Origin: Bradyrhizobium diazoefficiens
GTDB lineage: Bacteria > Pseudomonadota > Alphaproteobacteria > Rhizobiales > Xanthobacteraceae
Reading direction: 5' to 3'
NCBI RefSeq assembly: GCF_016599855.1
Contig: NZ_CP067041.1
Span: 2,852,001 to 2,916,000 of the forward strand
Length of the DNA: 64,000 nt
Part shown: one piece after another, positions 26,364 through 35,683 of the stretch
Numbering within the stretch: position 1 is the stretch's first letter
Layout: every line of letters begins with the position of its first letter
The notes under the pieces: generated by a model
Told to the model about the DNA's origin: nothing
The model's database searches: none
The model's input: only the letters and a program-made list of their open reading frames with translations
Position numbers and translations under genes: made by a program

Positions 26364-27109
26364 TGACGCTCTCCCTGATCGGCATCGGTTGCGGCGATCC
26401 CGGGCAGCTCACGCGCGCTGCGATCGGTGCGATCAACGCCGCCGATGTTGTCCTGATTCCGCGCAAAGGAACGGCAAAATCAGACATCGCCGATCTCAGG
26501 CGAACGATTTGCGCCGATGTGCTCACCAACACCGCCACGTGCATCGCCGAGTTCGATTTGCCCATGCGCGACGCGGCGGAAGCCGATTACCGCAAAGGCG
26601 TGGACGATTGGCACGACGCGGTCGCCGCGATCTGGTCGCAGACGATCGCAAGTCATCTCGGCGGTGAGGGCAGGGTCGCACTGCTGATCTGGGGCGATCC
26701 TTCGCTCTACGATTCCTCGCTGCGCATCGCGCGGCGGCTCGACCCCTCGCCTGAGATCGAGGTCGTGCCCGGCATCACCTCGATCCAGGCGCTGTGCGCG
26801 GCGCATGCGCTGCCGCTCAACGATATCGGTGAGCCGTTTTTGGTCACGACCGGACGCCGCTTGCGCGAAGGCGGCTGGCCGGCAGGCGTCGACACCGTGG
26901 TGGTGATGCTCGACGGCGGCACGGCGTTCCAACTGCTCGATCCGGAAGGACTGCACATCTGGTGGGGCGCCTATCTCGGCATGGCCGATCAGATCATCAT
27001 GTCCGGCGCGCTGGCCGAGGTCGGCCCGCGCATCGTCGCCGCGCGACTGGCCGCGCGCGAGCGGCATGGCTGGATCATGGATAGTTACATTCTCAAGCGC
27101 AGGCCATAA
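26360..27109 (+). CDS. cobF: Precorrin-6A synthase (deacetylating) CobF
   Basis: This 249-residue tetrapyrrole methylase methylates C1 and releases the acetyl group formed during ring contraction. It is an enzyme of the aerobic pathway only. The start is MMTLSLIGIGCGDPGQLTRA. Further marks are VVLIPRKGTAKSDIADLRR near 32, LLIWGDPSLYDSSLRIA near 108 and PGITSIQALCAAHALPLN near 135. It overlaps cobA by four bases, with a second ATG directly after the first. cobT follows after ten bases. Confidence 0.96.
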   Translation: MMTLSLIGIGCGDPGQLTRAAIGAINAADVVLIPRKGTAKSDIADLRRTICADVLTNTATCIAEFDLPMRDAAEADYRKGVDDWHDAVAAIWSQTIASHLGGEGRVALLIWGDPSLYDSSLRIARRLDPSPEIEVVPGITSIQALCAAHALPLNDIGEPFLVTTGRRLREGGWPAGVDTVVVMLDGGTAFQLLDPEGLHIWWGAYLGMADQIIMSGALAEVGPRIVAARLAARERHGWIMDSYILKRRP

Positions 27110-27119
27110 GCGAGGCAGC

Positions 27120-28172
27120 ATGCTCCCTGAATGGATCACTCAGAAATGTCCAGAAATTTCCGCGCTCCATCGCGAAGCGGCAATCGCGCGGCAGGCACAA
27201 CTGACAAAGCCGACCGGGGCGCTCGGCCGGCTCGAACAGCTCGCGATCGAGCTTGCGGGCCTGCAGGCGACCGAACGCCCGCTTGCCGCCCGCGTGCCGA
27301 TCATCATCTTCGCCGGCGATCACGGCATTGTCGCGCAGGGCGTGTCGGCCTATCCGCAAGCCGTCACCATCGCGATGATGGCGAATTTTGCCGCAGGCGG
27401 TGCCGCGATCTCGGTGCTGGCGCGCGAGCTCGGCTCGCGTCTGGAGGTGGTCGACGCCGGAACGCTGGCCGAGGCGGCGATGCCAGGCATCATCACGGAC
27501 AAGCCGCGCCATGGTACCCGCGATTTCAGCCTCGAAGCTGCGCTCACGCAGTCGGAGCTGGCATTCGCCTTCGAGGCCGGACGGCGCGCAGTGGCGCGGG
27601 CCGTTGCCAATCGGCCCGATCTGCTAATCTTCGGCGAGATGGGCATCGGCAATACCACGACATCGGCGGCGATCGCCGCGAGCCTGCTCGGCATCAGCGC
27701 CGAGGAGATCGCCGGCAGCGGCACCGGCGTCGGTGCGGCGGGCCGTGCGCACAAGGCGCGCGTGATCGACGCGGCGATCGCGCGTCATCAGGTCGCCGGT
27801 GCAGCGCCCGAAAATATCCTGTGCGCTGTCGGCGGCCTCGAGATTGCGGCGATCTCCGGCGCGATCATTGCGGCCGCGCAGGCACGCATTCCCGTGCTGA
27901 TCGACGGTTTCATCGTTTCGGTTGCCGCACTCGCCGCGGTCCGGCTCAATACATCGTGCCAGCCGTTCCAGCTCGCCTCGCATCAATCGGCGGAGCAGGG
28001 GCATCGGCTGGTTCTGCGCGCGCTGAACGTGCAGCCGCTGATCAGCCTCGATCTCAGGCTCGGCGAGGGATCGGGCGCCGCGATCGCGCTGCCGCTGGTG
28101 CGCGCGGCCTGTGCGCTTCACAACGACATGGCGACGTTCGCGCAGGCCAATGTGCCGGATCGCCCTAACTGA
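27120..28172 (+). CDS. cobT: Nicotinate-nucleotide--dimethylbenzimidazole phosphoribosyltransferase
   Basis: This 350-residue enzyme (CobU in P. denitrificans naming) makes alpha-ribazole 5'-phosphate from nicotinate mononucleotide and the product of BluB. Seen are TKPTGALGRLEQLAIEL near residue 23, IFAGDHGIVAQGVSAYP near 62, the core GEMGIGNTTTSAAIAASLLG near 170 and DLRLGEGSGAAIALPLV near 315. The Glu of LGEGSGAA is the catalytic base in the family. It is not the cobaltochelatase subunit that shares the CobT name. It ends the plus-strand operon and overlaps the convergent phosphatase gene by eight bases. Confidence 0.96.
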   Translation: MLPEWITQKCPEISALHREAAIARQAQLTKPTGALGRLEQLAIELAGLQATERPLAARVPIIIFAGDHGIVAQGVSAYPQAVTIAMMANFAAGGAAISVLARELGSRLEVVDAGTLAEAAMPGIITDKPRHGTRDFSLEAALTQSELAFAFEAGRRAVARAVANRPDLLIFGEMGIGNTTTSAAIAASLLGISAEEIAGSGTGVGAAGRAHKARVIDAAIARHQVAGAAPENILCAVGGLEIAAISGAIIAAAQARIPVLIDGFIVSVAALAAVRLNTSCQPFQLASHQSAEQGHRLVLRALNVQPLISLDLRLGEGSGAAIALPLVRAACALHNDMATFAQANVPDRPN

Positions 28173-28737
28173 TCCGCTGATTGACGGAGACGACACGCCA
28201 GCCGGCCGCGAGCCGATCGATCCGGGTCAGCGACAGTGGATCGATCGCGAAACGCAACGCCGCCTGCGGCGCCAGGTCGAGTGCGATGCAGAGTGCGGCG
28301 CGGATGGTGCCGGAATGTATGACGAGCGTTGCGGGGCCGGCGCCGATCCGCGCAAGGCCCAGCCGGACGCGCGCGACCTGATCCTCAAAGCTCTCTCCAT
28401 CAGGCGGCCGACCGCGCGCCGGATCGCTCCAGAATTGCGCATAGGCCTCGCCGCCGGCCGCGGAAAGCTCGTCATGCCGCCGGCCGGTCCAGCCGCCAAA
28501 ATCCTGCTCGCCGAATTCGGGCATCAGCTCGGGCTCGAGCCCCAGCGCGCGCGCCGTCTCGACCGTACGTCGCGCCGGGCTGGCATAGCTCGCCGCATCC
28601 GGCGGCAGACACCGGCGCAGCGCCTCCAGTTGTACGCGATCGCTAAGGTCGGATGGCGCATCATCGGCATGGATGGTCCCTGCGACGCCGTCGACGGCGG
28701 CATGCCGTATCAACCAGAGGAAGGTCTCGCCTTCCAT
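28165..28737 (-). CDS. Histidine phosphatase family protein, likely alpha-ribazole phosphatase
   Basis: This 190-residue phosphoglycerate-mutase-like phosphatase has the catalytic LIRHA motif at residues 9-13 (phospho-His12). SPARRTVETARALG lies near 53, a Glu-containing FGEQDFGGWTG near 75, and the second His in VIHSGTIRAAL near 140. CobC-type enzymes of this family remove the phosphate from alpha-ribazole or adenosylcobalamin 5'-phosphate. The position facing cobT supports that role here, but the family is broad and the call rests on context. The variant RHA instead of RHG is common in CobC-like members. The ATG at 28737 is about 90 bp upstream of the second riboswitch on the opposite strand. 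Confidence 0.8.
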   Translation of the reverse strand: MEGETFLWLIRHAAVDGVAGTIHADDAPSDLSDRVQLEALRRCLPPDAASYASPARRTVETARALGLEPELMPEFGEQDFGGWTGRRHDELSAAGGEAYAQFWSDPARGRPPDGESFEDQVARVRLGLARIGAGPATLVIHSGTIRAALCIALDLAPQAALRFAIDPLSLTRIDRLAAGWRVVSVNQRIS

Positions 28738-28790
28738 GCAGATCTCCCAAGGTAGTTGGTGGCTGCTGCACTATCGCCGCGACAGGCACA

Positions 28791-28819
28791 TTGACTCTAT
28801 CTGCGCCGTAATCCTAGAT
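28791..28819 (+). promoter_or_regulatory. Candidate sigma-70 promoter for the riboswitch/TonB-receptor transcript
   Basis: TTGACT at 28791-28796 is followed after 17 bases by CTAGAT at 28814-28819, a weak but correctly spaced -10. This would start transcription just upstream of the second cobalamin riboswitch. Confidence 0.4.
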
Positions 28820-28825
28820 GGCGTT

Positions 28826-29005
28826 GACGGTTTTCCCGAGAGGGGATGAAAAGGGAATGCGGTGCGGGGACGTTGTCCCCAATGCCGTAGCTGCCCCCGC
28901 AACTGTAAGCGGTGAATCCTTCGTCAGAAGCCACTGGGTCCTCGGTCCCGGGAAGGCGTCGAAGTGGTCACGACCCGCGAGCCAGGAGACCTGCCGTCAG
29001 CCGTG
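28826..29005 (+). promoter_or_regulatory. Cobalamin riboswitch upstream of TonB-dependent receptor
   Basis: Aptamer elements in order are GGTTTTCCCGAGAGG (from 28829), AAAAGGGAATGCGGTGC (about 28849), GTAGCTGCCCCCGCAACTGTAA (from 28887) and GCCACTGGGTCC...GGGAAGGC (28930-28958). The B12 box AGCCAGGAGACCTGCC at 28980-28995 matches the classical consensus. It implies that the receptor and the membrane protein after it are repressed by adenosylcobalamin. Confidence 0.96.
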
Positions 29006-29076
29006 GTCACACGCGAAGATGTCGGTCGGGGAGTACAGACATTCGGCTTCATCGGAAGGCTGAAAGCCGGATGGTG

Positions 29077-29122
29077 GGACCTTGGTTCGCGGTGACGTGC
29101 CACTGACGTCACACCGAGGTCC
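29077..29122 (+). promoter_or_regulatory. Shine-Dalgarno-sequestering hairpin before the TonB-receptor gene
   Basis: GGACCTTGG (29077-29085) pairs with CCGAGGTCC (29114-29122) with a single mismatch. Inside, GTGACGT (29092-29098) pairs perfectly with ACGTCAC (29106-29112) around a 7-nt loop. The GAGGT at 29116-29120, nine bases before the GTG start, sits in the 3' arm. This fits translational control by the preceding riboswitch. Confidence 0.65.
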
Positions 29123-29128
29123 AAGACT

Positions 29129-31483
29129 GTGTCTTCTATCCATACTGTACGACCACGCCGTTTTCTGCTGGCGTCCGCCGCTCTGACATCTTTTGCCGTC
29201 ATCGACATGCCGGCTGCCTTGGCGCAGCAGGCTCGCGAGCCTCTGCCGCCGGTGGAAGTGTCGCCGCCGCAATCCCGCAAGCTCGCCAAGCCGACCGGCC
29301 GGGACGCGGCAAGCGCACGCCGCATGACCGCACGCACGCCTGCCGCGGCAGCAGCGGTCGCGTCCAAGCCGGTCGTGCCGAACGCTGCGACGCCGCTTAA
29401 CAGCAACGCGGTTGCCGAAAGCGCTTCGCGCCTCGGCCTCACCGTGCGCGAGACGCCCGCGACGGTCGAGGTGATCTCGGCGCAAATCATGCGCGAGCAG
29501 GGCTACCGCACCGTCTCCGACGTGGCGCAGGGTGCAGTCGGCGTCACCGCCGGCGACAATCCGGCCGAGCCCTCGGCCTTCTCGATGCGCGGCTTCACGA
29601 ACAGCCAGATCAACACGCTCTATAACGGCATCAAGATCGGCCCGCAGAACATGACCTCGCGGATCATGGACACGGCCAATCTCGAAGCCGTGGAAATCCT
29701 GAAAGGGCCGGCCTCGCTGATCTCGGGTGAGGGCGCTGCCGGCGGCGCGATCAATTTCGTCACCAGGCAGCCGCACACCGGGCCGATCCGGAACGAGGCG
29801 GACTTTTCCTGGGACTCGCTGAACTCCTATCGCGCCCATTACGGCTCGGGGGGCAGCACCAATGTCGAGGGTCTCGATTATCGCTTCGACATCAACCGCT
29901 CCGCGCTCAATGGCTTTGCCGACGACACCAGCACCAAGACGTTCGACGTCTCCGGCCAGCTCAATTATCGGATTTCCGACAGCCTCAAGGTCTGGGGCGC
30001 GATCGAATATCGCGAGGACCGCTCCAAGGCTTATTGGGGCGCGCCACTAGTGCCGGTGGCCTTTAGTGGCTCGCATGCCACGGCAGGCATCGTCTCGGGC
30101 ACTTATGTCTCGAGCTTTAACGGAACCAATCTCGGACCGATCACGATCGACGATCGCACCTTCAACACCAACTACAACGTCCTCGATAATCGCAACGTGG
30201 CGCAGGAGGTGTGGCTGCGCGGCGGATTTGAGCTGAAGCTGGCGCCCGATCTGATCTTGAAGAGCCAGGCCTATGCCTACGGTGCCGAGCGCAGCTGGTT
30301 CAACAACGAGGTGGAGGCGTTCAACACCGCAACGAATACGGTCGACCGCAGCCGGTTCTACGTGGCACATAGTCAGCGCCTTGTCGGCAACATCACAGAT
30401 CTGACCTGGGATGCGAACATCGCAGGTTTCGACAATCGCCTGGTTACGACGCTCTCGTCGAGCTATCTCGATTTTGTCCGGCCGGGCGCGGCCAAGTTTC
30501 CCGGCGATTCCGTTGATCTCGTTGATCCCAACCGCGGCTTCTACGGCCTGCTGACGACCAAGCAGCAGACCGCTCGCATCCACAACGAGGCGCTGTCGTT
30601 CGAGGACCGGCTGAAGCTCACGCGCACCTTCTCGCTGATCGGCGGCCTGCGCGTCGAGCATATCGGGCTCGACCGCAATTCGACCGACCAGTTCGGTCTG
30701 GAGAACGTAGGCTTTCCGTTCTCGAAATCCTGGGCACCAGTCACCGGCCGCATCGGCTATACCTGGGAGGCCGTTCCGGGCCTGACCTTCTTCAGCCAGT
30801 ACGCCACCGGCGCCGACATCTCGGCCAACAATATCTTCCTGCTTTCGCCCACCCAGCCGCTCGGTCTGACCACTGCGCGCACCTATGAGACCGGCGTCAA
30901 GCACGTGCTTTGGGACAACAGGGCGGAGTGGTCGTTTTCGGCCTACGATATCCTGCGCAAGAACGTCTATGCCGCCGCGGGCGGCATGCAGCTCAACATC
31001 GCGGGACGGCAGGAGTCCAAGGGCGTCGAGCTCGCCGGATCAATCCGCCCGATCGAGCCTTTGCGTCTGTGGGGCAACATCGCCTATGTCGATGCGCGCT
31101 ATGCCGATTATGATTTCGCCGGCGGCTCGTTCTCGGGCAACACGCCGCCGAACGTACCGCGCATCGTCGCTAATGCCGGCGCGTCCTGGCGCTTCTTCAC
31201 TCTCTGGCCGGTAGAGATCGGCATCACCGGCCGCCATGTCGGCGACCGCTACAACAGCGACGCCAACACCGTGACCATGAATGCCTACACGGTCGGCGAT
31301 GTCTACGCCTTCGTCGACATCCCCAAGACGGTGTTCAATGCCGTCGATCAGGCCCGCCTGACCTTCCGCGTGCGCAACTTTATGGACAAGCGCTACGCGA
31401 TCTGGGGCGACCCGTTCTATCCGGACCAGATCCTGCTGGGCGCGCCGCGGACGTATGAAATTTCCGCGGCGTTCAAATGGTAG
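29129..31483 (+). CDS. TonB-dependent outer-membrane receptor under cobalamin riboswitch control
   Basis: This 784-residue receptor has a signal peptide (FLLASAALTSFAVIDMPAALAQ, ending near residue 34), a low-complexity linker, and a plug domain of about residues 100-215. The plug contains VEVISAQIMREQGYRTVSD, FSMRGF and LKGPASLISGEGAAGGAINF. The rest is a 22-strand barrel type ending in AFKW. The plug and barrel resemble siderophore receptors of the FhuE/FoxA kind rather than BtuB, yet the riboswitch argues for a corrinoid substrate. The start is GTG at 29129; no in-frame ATG lies nearby. The SD is weak (GAGGT) and sits in a hairpin. A PepSY membrane protein follows after 12 bases. Confidence 0.92.
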   Translation: MSSIHTVRPRRFLLASAALTSFAVIDMPAALAQQAREPLPPVEVSPPQSRKLAKPTGRDAASARRMTARTPAAAAAVASKPVVPNAATPLNSNAVAESASRLGLTVRETPATVEVISAQIMREQGYRTVSDVAQGAVGVTAGDNPAEPSAFSMRGFTNSQINTLYNGIKIGPQNMTSRIMDTANLEAVEILKGPASLISGEGAAGGAINFVTRQPHTGPIRNEADFSWDSLNSYRAHYGSGGSTNVEGLDYRFDINRSALNGFADDTSTKTFDVSGQLNYRISDSLKVWGAIEYREDRSKAYWGAPLVPVAFSGSHATAGIVSGTYVSSFNGTNLGPITIDDRTFNTNYNVLDNRNVAQEVWLRGGFELKLAPDLILKSQAYAYGAERSWFNNEVEAFNTATNTVDRSRFYVAHSQRLVGNITDLTWDANIAGFDNRLVTTLSSSYLDFVRPGAAKFPGDSVDLVDPNRGFYGLLTTKQQTARIHNEALSFEDRLKLTRTFSLIGGLRVEHIGLDRNSTDQFGLENVGFPFSKSWAPVTGRIGYTWEAVPGLTFFSQYATGADISANNIFLLSPTQPLGLTTARTYETGVKHVLWDNRAEWSFSAYDILRKNVYAAAGGMQLNIAGRQESKGVELAGSIRPIEPLRLWGNIAYVDARYADYDFAGGSFSGNTPPNVPRIVANAGASWRFFTLWPVEIGITGRHVGDRYNSDANTVTMNAYTVGDVYAFVDIPKTVFNAVDQARLTFRVRNFMDKRYAIWGDPFYPDQILLGAPRTYEISAAFKW

Positions 31484-31495
31484 GGCGCTGACCAC

Positions 31496-32911
31496 ATGAT
31501 GGGCGCCATCGTCCTGCTGCACCGCTGGCTCGGAATTGCGTTCTGCCTCCTGTTCGCGATGTGGTTCGCGAGCGGAATCGTCATGCACTTCGTTCCGTTT
31601 CCGTCGCTGACAGAAGCGGAACGCTTTGCCGGGCTCGCGCCGGTGGAACGCACGCAGCCGGTCATGGCAGTGGCCGATGCCGTGGTCACGAGCGGAATCG
31701 CGGATGCCACGCGCGTTCGTCTGATTCAGCGCAGCGATGGGCCAGTCTATATTGTGTCGGGGCCGTTGCGTATGCGGGCGGTCCGTGCTTCGGACGGGGT
31801 CGATGCATCGGTGGAATCTGCCGATGTCGCGCTCGCCATCGCCCTGGAGCACGCCCGCAGCCGTGGGCTCGATGCCGCACATGCCGCAATCGTTGCGCGC
31901 GCGGACTACGATCAATGGACAGTCCCCAATGGTTTTGATCGCCACCGACCTCTGTTCCGCATCGCTCTCGGCGACGCGCCCGGGACAGACCTCTACGTTT
32001 CGTCGCTCACGGGCGAGGTCGTGCTGGATACAACGCGGGCCGAGCGAGGCTGGAATCTCGCCGGCAGCGTGTTGCACTGGATCTATCCGACAATTCTGAG
32101 ACGCGACTGGGCGCTGTGGGATCGGGCGGTCTGGACCTTGTCGCTGCTGGCGTTGATCGCTGCGGCATTGGGTGCGGTGCTGGGGATTGCGCGGATCAAG
32201 TTGCGAGCAGGGGTGATCGGCTCGCCCTATCGCGGCTGGCACGCTCTGCATCACATCATCGGTCTCGTTGCGACCGCCTTCGTGCTGACCTGGATTTTCA
32301 GCGGCTGGCTCTCCATTGATCACGGCCGGCTGTTTTCACGCGGGCAGCTGACCTCGGCTGAAGCGGGCGTGATAAATCGTTCGCCGGATTGGAAGACGGC
32401 CCCGTTGGCTGACCGGAAGCAGCTGGCGGTCCGGGAAATCGAGTGGTTTGCCTTCGACGGCAAAGTCTATCGACGCGAGCGGACGGACCTCGCCGAACAG
32501 GTTCTGGTGCGGCCAGCGGGCGAAGGGCAGGCATTCCTCAGCGCGCAAGAGGTCGGCGGCCTGGTGACGAGGCTCGCGGGGGGCTGCGGCGCACCGGCCG
32601 CTCTTGCCGATAACGACGACTACGCTGCGCAGTCCAGCGTTCCCGGCGCGCCCGTCTACCGTACCCGCTGCGGTGATCTCTGGTTCGACATCGACGCCGC
32701 TGACGGCACCGTGCTGCAACGACTGGATTCATCGCGACGGGCCTATCGCTGGTTCTATAGCGCGCTACACACGCTCGATTTCCCTGCCCTCCTGGCGCAT
32801 CCGCGCCTGCGCGATGTGCTGATCGTCGGGCTTTGCGCGCTCGGCCTGGTGTTCTCCGTCACCGGCATCGTGATCGGCTGGCGGCGCTTGCGGTCGAAAT
32901 TCGCAACCTGA
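31496..32911 (+). CDS. PepSY-domain inner-membrane protein (FoxB/PiuB-like putative reductase)
   Basis: This 471-residue protein has four predicted membrane segments, at about residues 8-28, 208-228, 248-266 and 440-460, with large periplasmic PepSY regions between. His residues sit at or in the segments ([41 protein letters not shown]), as in FoxB-type proteins that reduce ferric siderophores with membrane haem. No ABC genes accompany it. In the same transcript as a B12-riboswitch-controlled receptor, it could reduce the imported corrinoid or a metal complex. That role is inference. Two adjacent ATGs (31496, 31499) are possible starts. Confidence 0.85.
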   Translation: MMGAIVLLHRWLGIAFCLLFAMWFASGIVMHFVPFPSLTEAERFAGLAPVERTQPVMAVADAVVTSGIADATRVRLIQRSDGPVYIVSGPLRMRAVRASDGVDASVESADVALAIALEHARSRGLDAAHAAIVARADYDQWTVPNGFDRHRPLFRIALGDAPGTDLYVSSLTGEVVLDTTRAERGWNLAGSVLHWIYPTILRRDWALWDRAVWTLSLLALIAAALGAVLGIARIKLRAGVIGSPYRGWHALHHIIGLVATAFVLTWIFSGWLSIDHGRLFSRGQLTSAEAGVINRSPDWKTAPLADRKQLAVREIEWFAFDGKVYRRERTDLAEQVLVRPAGEGQAFLSAQEVGGLVTRLAGGCGAPAALADNDDYAAQSSVPGAPVYRTRCGDLWFDIDAADGTVLQRLDSSRRAYRWFYSALHTLDFPALLAHPRLRDVLIVGLCALGLVFSVTGIVIGWRRLRSKFAT

Positions 32912-32916
32912 GCTGC

Positions 32917-32980
32917 ATGACGCGCATGGCCGGCGAGAAGATCAGCGATGCCCGGCCGCGGCGTCATTGATCTCTTTTCG
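32917..32980 (+). terminator. Possible terminator after the receptor-PepSY transcript
   Basis: ATGACGC (32917-32923) pairs with GCGTCAT (32961-32967), enclosing further pairing between GGCCGG and CCGGCC blocks. TGATCTCTTTTC follows. It begins six bases after the PepSY stop. The long, imperfect loop makes the call moderate. Confidence 0.45.
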
Positions 32981-33062
32981 CGGGCCGCCTTTCAGTGTAG
33001 CTCTGCGCCACCTAAGCGGTGGCCGCCAATCGGGTCGCCGATATCATGCAGGAGAGGCAAGG

Positions 33063-34496
33063 ATGTACCCGAAAGTTCAGATGTTCATCGCCGGCGAGTG
33101 GACCGACGGCACCTCCGGCAAGTCGGAGGACATCCTCAATCCCGCAACCGGCCAGCCGATCGGCCAGACTCCGCACGCCTCGAAGGCCGACCTCGATCGT
33201 GCGCTGGAGGCGGCCAAGGCCGGTTTTGAGGTCTGGCGCAAGACCTCGCCGTTCGACCGCTACAAGCTGATGCGCAAGGCTGCCGACATCATCCGGTCCC
33301 GCGCCGCCGAGATCGCCCCGGTCATGACCATGGAGCAGGGCAAGCCGGTCGTGGAAGCGCATGGCGAGACCATGCTGGCCGGCGACCTCATCGACTGGTT
33401 CTCCGAAGAAGCCCGCCGCGCCTATGGCCGTATCGTGCCGCCGCGGATGGGCAACGTTTCCCAACTCGTGACCAAGGAGCCGGTCGGCCCGGTCGCCGCG
33501 TTCACGCCCTGGAATTTCCCGATCAACCAGGCGGTGCGCAAGATCTCGGCCGCGCTCGCCGCCGGCTGCTCGATCATCGTCAAGGGCCCGGAAGAGACGC
33601 CTGCAAGTTGCATGGAGCTGGTGCGCGCCTATGCCGATGCGGGCATTCCGCCCGGTGTCGTCCAGCTGGTGTTCGGCGTGCCGTCGGACGTGTCGGAATA
33701 TCTCATTCCGCATCCGATCATCCGCAAGATCAGCTTCACGGGCTCGACCGCGGTCGGCAAGCATCTGGCGGCGCTCGCCGGCCTGCACATGAAACGTGTC
33801 ACCATGGAACTCGGCGGCCATGCGCCGGCGATCGTGTTCGCGGATGCGGATCTCGACAACGCTGCGAAGATTCTTTCGGCCAACAAGTTCCGCAATGCCG
33901 GCCAGGTCTGCGTCTCGCCGACGCGTTTCCTGGTGCATGAAAGCGTCTATCAGCCCTTCGTCGACAAGTTTGTCGCGGCCGCCAAGAGCCTGAAGGTCGG
34001 CAACGGTCTCGACAAGGACACCCGCATGGGCCCGCTGGCCAACCCGCGCCGTGTCGATGCCATGGAAAGTTTGGTCTCCGACGCGGTCCAGCGCGGCGCC
34101 AAGCTCCAGGCCGGCGGCAAGCGCATCGGCAATGAGGGCTTCTTCTTCGAGCCGACCGTCATCACCGATGTGCCGCGCGATGCCCGCATCATGAACGAAG
34201 AGCCGTTCGGACCTCTTGCTCCCATTACCTCTTTCCGCAGCTATGACGAAGTCGTGGCCGAAGCGAACCGCCTGCCTTATGGCTTGGCGGCCTATGCCTA
34301 CACTACCTCGACCAAGACGATGCAGGCGATCGGCGCTGACGTCGAGAGCGGCATGATCTCGATCAACCACCACGGCCTCGCGCTGCCGGAGGTGCCGTTC
34401 GGCGGCATCAAGGATTCCGGCTATGGCTCCGAGGGCGGCTTGGAGGCGATCGAGGCCTACCTCAACACCAAATTCGTGACCCAGGCGAGCGCGTAA
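33063..34496 (+). CDS. NAD(P)-dependent aldehyde dehydrogenase, succinate-semialdehyde dehydrogenase-like
   Basis: This 477-residue cytosolic aldehyde dehydrogenase has its catalytic Cys283 in GQVCVSPTR and its general base Glu249 in ELGGHAP. The coenzyme-site blocks are [13 protein letters not shown] near 148 and [12 protein letters not shown] near 222. The C-terminal [15 protein letters not shown] is typical of the GabD and glycolaldehyde dehydrogenase group. The start at 33063 has AGGAGAGG about seven bases upstream and matches the family N-terminus [13 protein letters not shown]. It is monocistronic, with a strong hairpin after the stop. The precise aldehyde is not determined. Confidence 0.92.
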   Translation: MYPKVQMFIAGEWTDGTSGKSEDILNPATGQPIGQTPHASKADLDRALEAAKAGFEVWRKTSPFDRYKLMRKAADIIRSRAAEIAPVMTMEQGKPVVEAHGETMLAGDLIDWFSEEARRAYGRIVPPRMGNVSQLVTKEPVGPVAAFTPWNFPINQAVRKISAALAAGCSIIVKGPEETPASCMELVRAYADAGIPPGVVQLVFGVPSDVSEYLIPHPIIRKISFTGSTAVGKHLAALAGLHMKRVTMELGGHAPAIVFADADLDNAAKILSANKFRNAGQVCVSPTRFLVHESVYQPFVDKFVAAAKSLKVGNGLDKDTRMGPLANPRRVDAMESLVSDAVQRGAKLQAGGKRIGNEGFFFEPTVITDVPRDARIMNEEPFGPLAPITSFRSYDEVVAEANRLPYGLAAYAYTTSTKTMQAIGADVESGMISINHHGLALPEVPFGGIKDSGYGSEGGLEAIEAYLNTKFVTQASA

Positions 34497-34520
34497 GGCT
34501 CGCGCGACGTCTATTGCAAG

Positions 34521-34556
34521 CGCGTCACGGCATGCCGTGGCGCGATTTGCTATTTT
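34521..34556 (+). terminator. Rho-independent-type terminator after the aldehyde dehydrogenase gene
   Basis: CGCGTCACGG (34521-34530) pairs over ten positions, with one T-G wobble, with CCGTGGCGCG (34535-34544) across a CATG loop. ATTTGCTATTTTC follows. It sits in the 53-bp gap between convergent genes and may serve the plus-strand gene. Confidence 0.65.
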
Positions 34557-35683
34557 CTGGTCACGGCGCGCGCGGACAGCGTGACGAGGCACATCAGCGC
34601 GGCGAGCATCCAGAATGCCGTCGGCAGGCCGACGGCATGGGCGACAAAACCGATGCCGGCGGGGCCAACCAGAACACCGGCATAGCCGGCGGTGGTGATC
34701 GACGCCACCGCGAGCCCCGTGGGCATTGCGGTCTGCGCAGCGGCGCCGCGGAACAGCACCGGCACGAGGTTCGAGGCGCCGAGACCGATCAGCAGGAAAC
34801 CGGCGACGGCAATCGCCGCGCTCGGCGCGAGCAACAGCACCGCAAGGCCTGCAACCGCAAGCAAGCTTCCCCCGACCAGCGTTGCGCGGTCGCCGATACG
34901 CGCCACGACGGCATCGCCGCCAAGCCGGCCGGCGGTCATCGCGATCGAGAACACGATGTAACCGATCCCGCCCTGCGCCTCGCTGACGAGGCCGCTGCCG
35001 ATGACGAGCAGCGCGCCCCAGTCGAGCATCGCGCCTTCGATCAGGAAGGTGACAGCAGCCAGCAGCGCCAGCAACAGCACGATGCCGTGCGGCAGCACGA
35101 ACAGCGGTCCCTCCTGTGCCTGTGCCCTGCGCAGCAGGCGCGGAGCGGCAAGCGCCATCGTGATCAGCATCAGGACCGAGCAGATCAAGGCGCTTGCGAG
35201 CGGTCCAAGGTGCAACGACAGCAGCGCTGTCATCACCGCCGATCCGGCGAACCCGCCAATGCTGAAGAGCGCATGGAAGCCCGACATCAGCGGCTGTCCC
35301 GCCGCGCGCTCCACCTCGACGGCATGGATATTCATGGCGACGTCGATCGAGCCGAGCGCCGCGCCGAATGTGAGCAACGCTAACGCCAATGTCACGGGCG
35401 TGCCGACGTTGACCAGCAGGGGCAGAGCTAGTGCGAGACCGATCCCGCCGGCGATGATGATCGGCTTGGTGCCGTGGCGTGCGCTCAAAATGCCGGTCGC
35501 GAGCATCGCGAGGACCGAGCCGATGCCGAGGCTGAGCAACAGCAGGCCGAGGACGGCGTCGTCGACCGCGAGTCGCTCCTTCGCGAACGGCACCAGCGGC
35601 GCCCAGCATGCGAGGCCGAATCCGGCGACCAGGAACGAGAGGCGCGTGGCGAGCCGCGTCGCCGGCCGGTCGGCTGAAGTCAT
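34550..35683 (-). CDS. MFS transporter
   Basis: This 377-residue major facilitator has about twelve hydrophobic segments. The first is FLVAGFGLACWAPLVPFAK, and the loop 2-3 motif appears as TGILSARHGTKP near residue 65. It resembles YbjJ-type sugar or drug permeases of the short MFS class. Its substrate is unknown. It converges on the aldehyde dehydrogenase gene and is divergent from the mutarotase gene across 382 bases. A very long frame on the same strand (33012-35927) overlaps it but is an out-of-frame shadow. Confidence 0.9.
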   Translation of the reverse strand: MTSADRPATRLATRLSFLVAGFGLACWAPLVPFAKERLAVDDAVLGLLLLSLGIGSVLAMLATGILSARHGTKPIIIAGGIGLALALPLLVNVGTPVTLALALLTFGAALGSIDVAMNIHAVEVERAAGQPLMSGFHALFSIGGFAGSAVMTALLSLHLGPLASALICSVLMLITMALAAPRLLRRAQAQEGPLFVLPHGIVLLLALLAAVTFLIEGAMLDWGALLVIGSGLVSEAQGGIGYIVFSIAMTAGRLGGDAVVARIGDRATLVGGSLLAVAGLAVLLLAPSAAIAVAGFLLIGLGASNLVPVLFRGAAAQTAMPTGLAVASITTAGYAGVLVGPAGIGFVAHAVGLPTAFWMLAALMCLVTLSARAVTRK

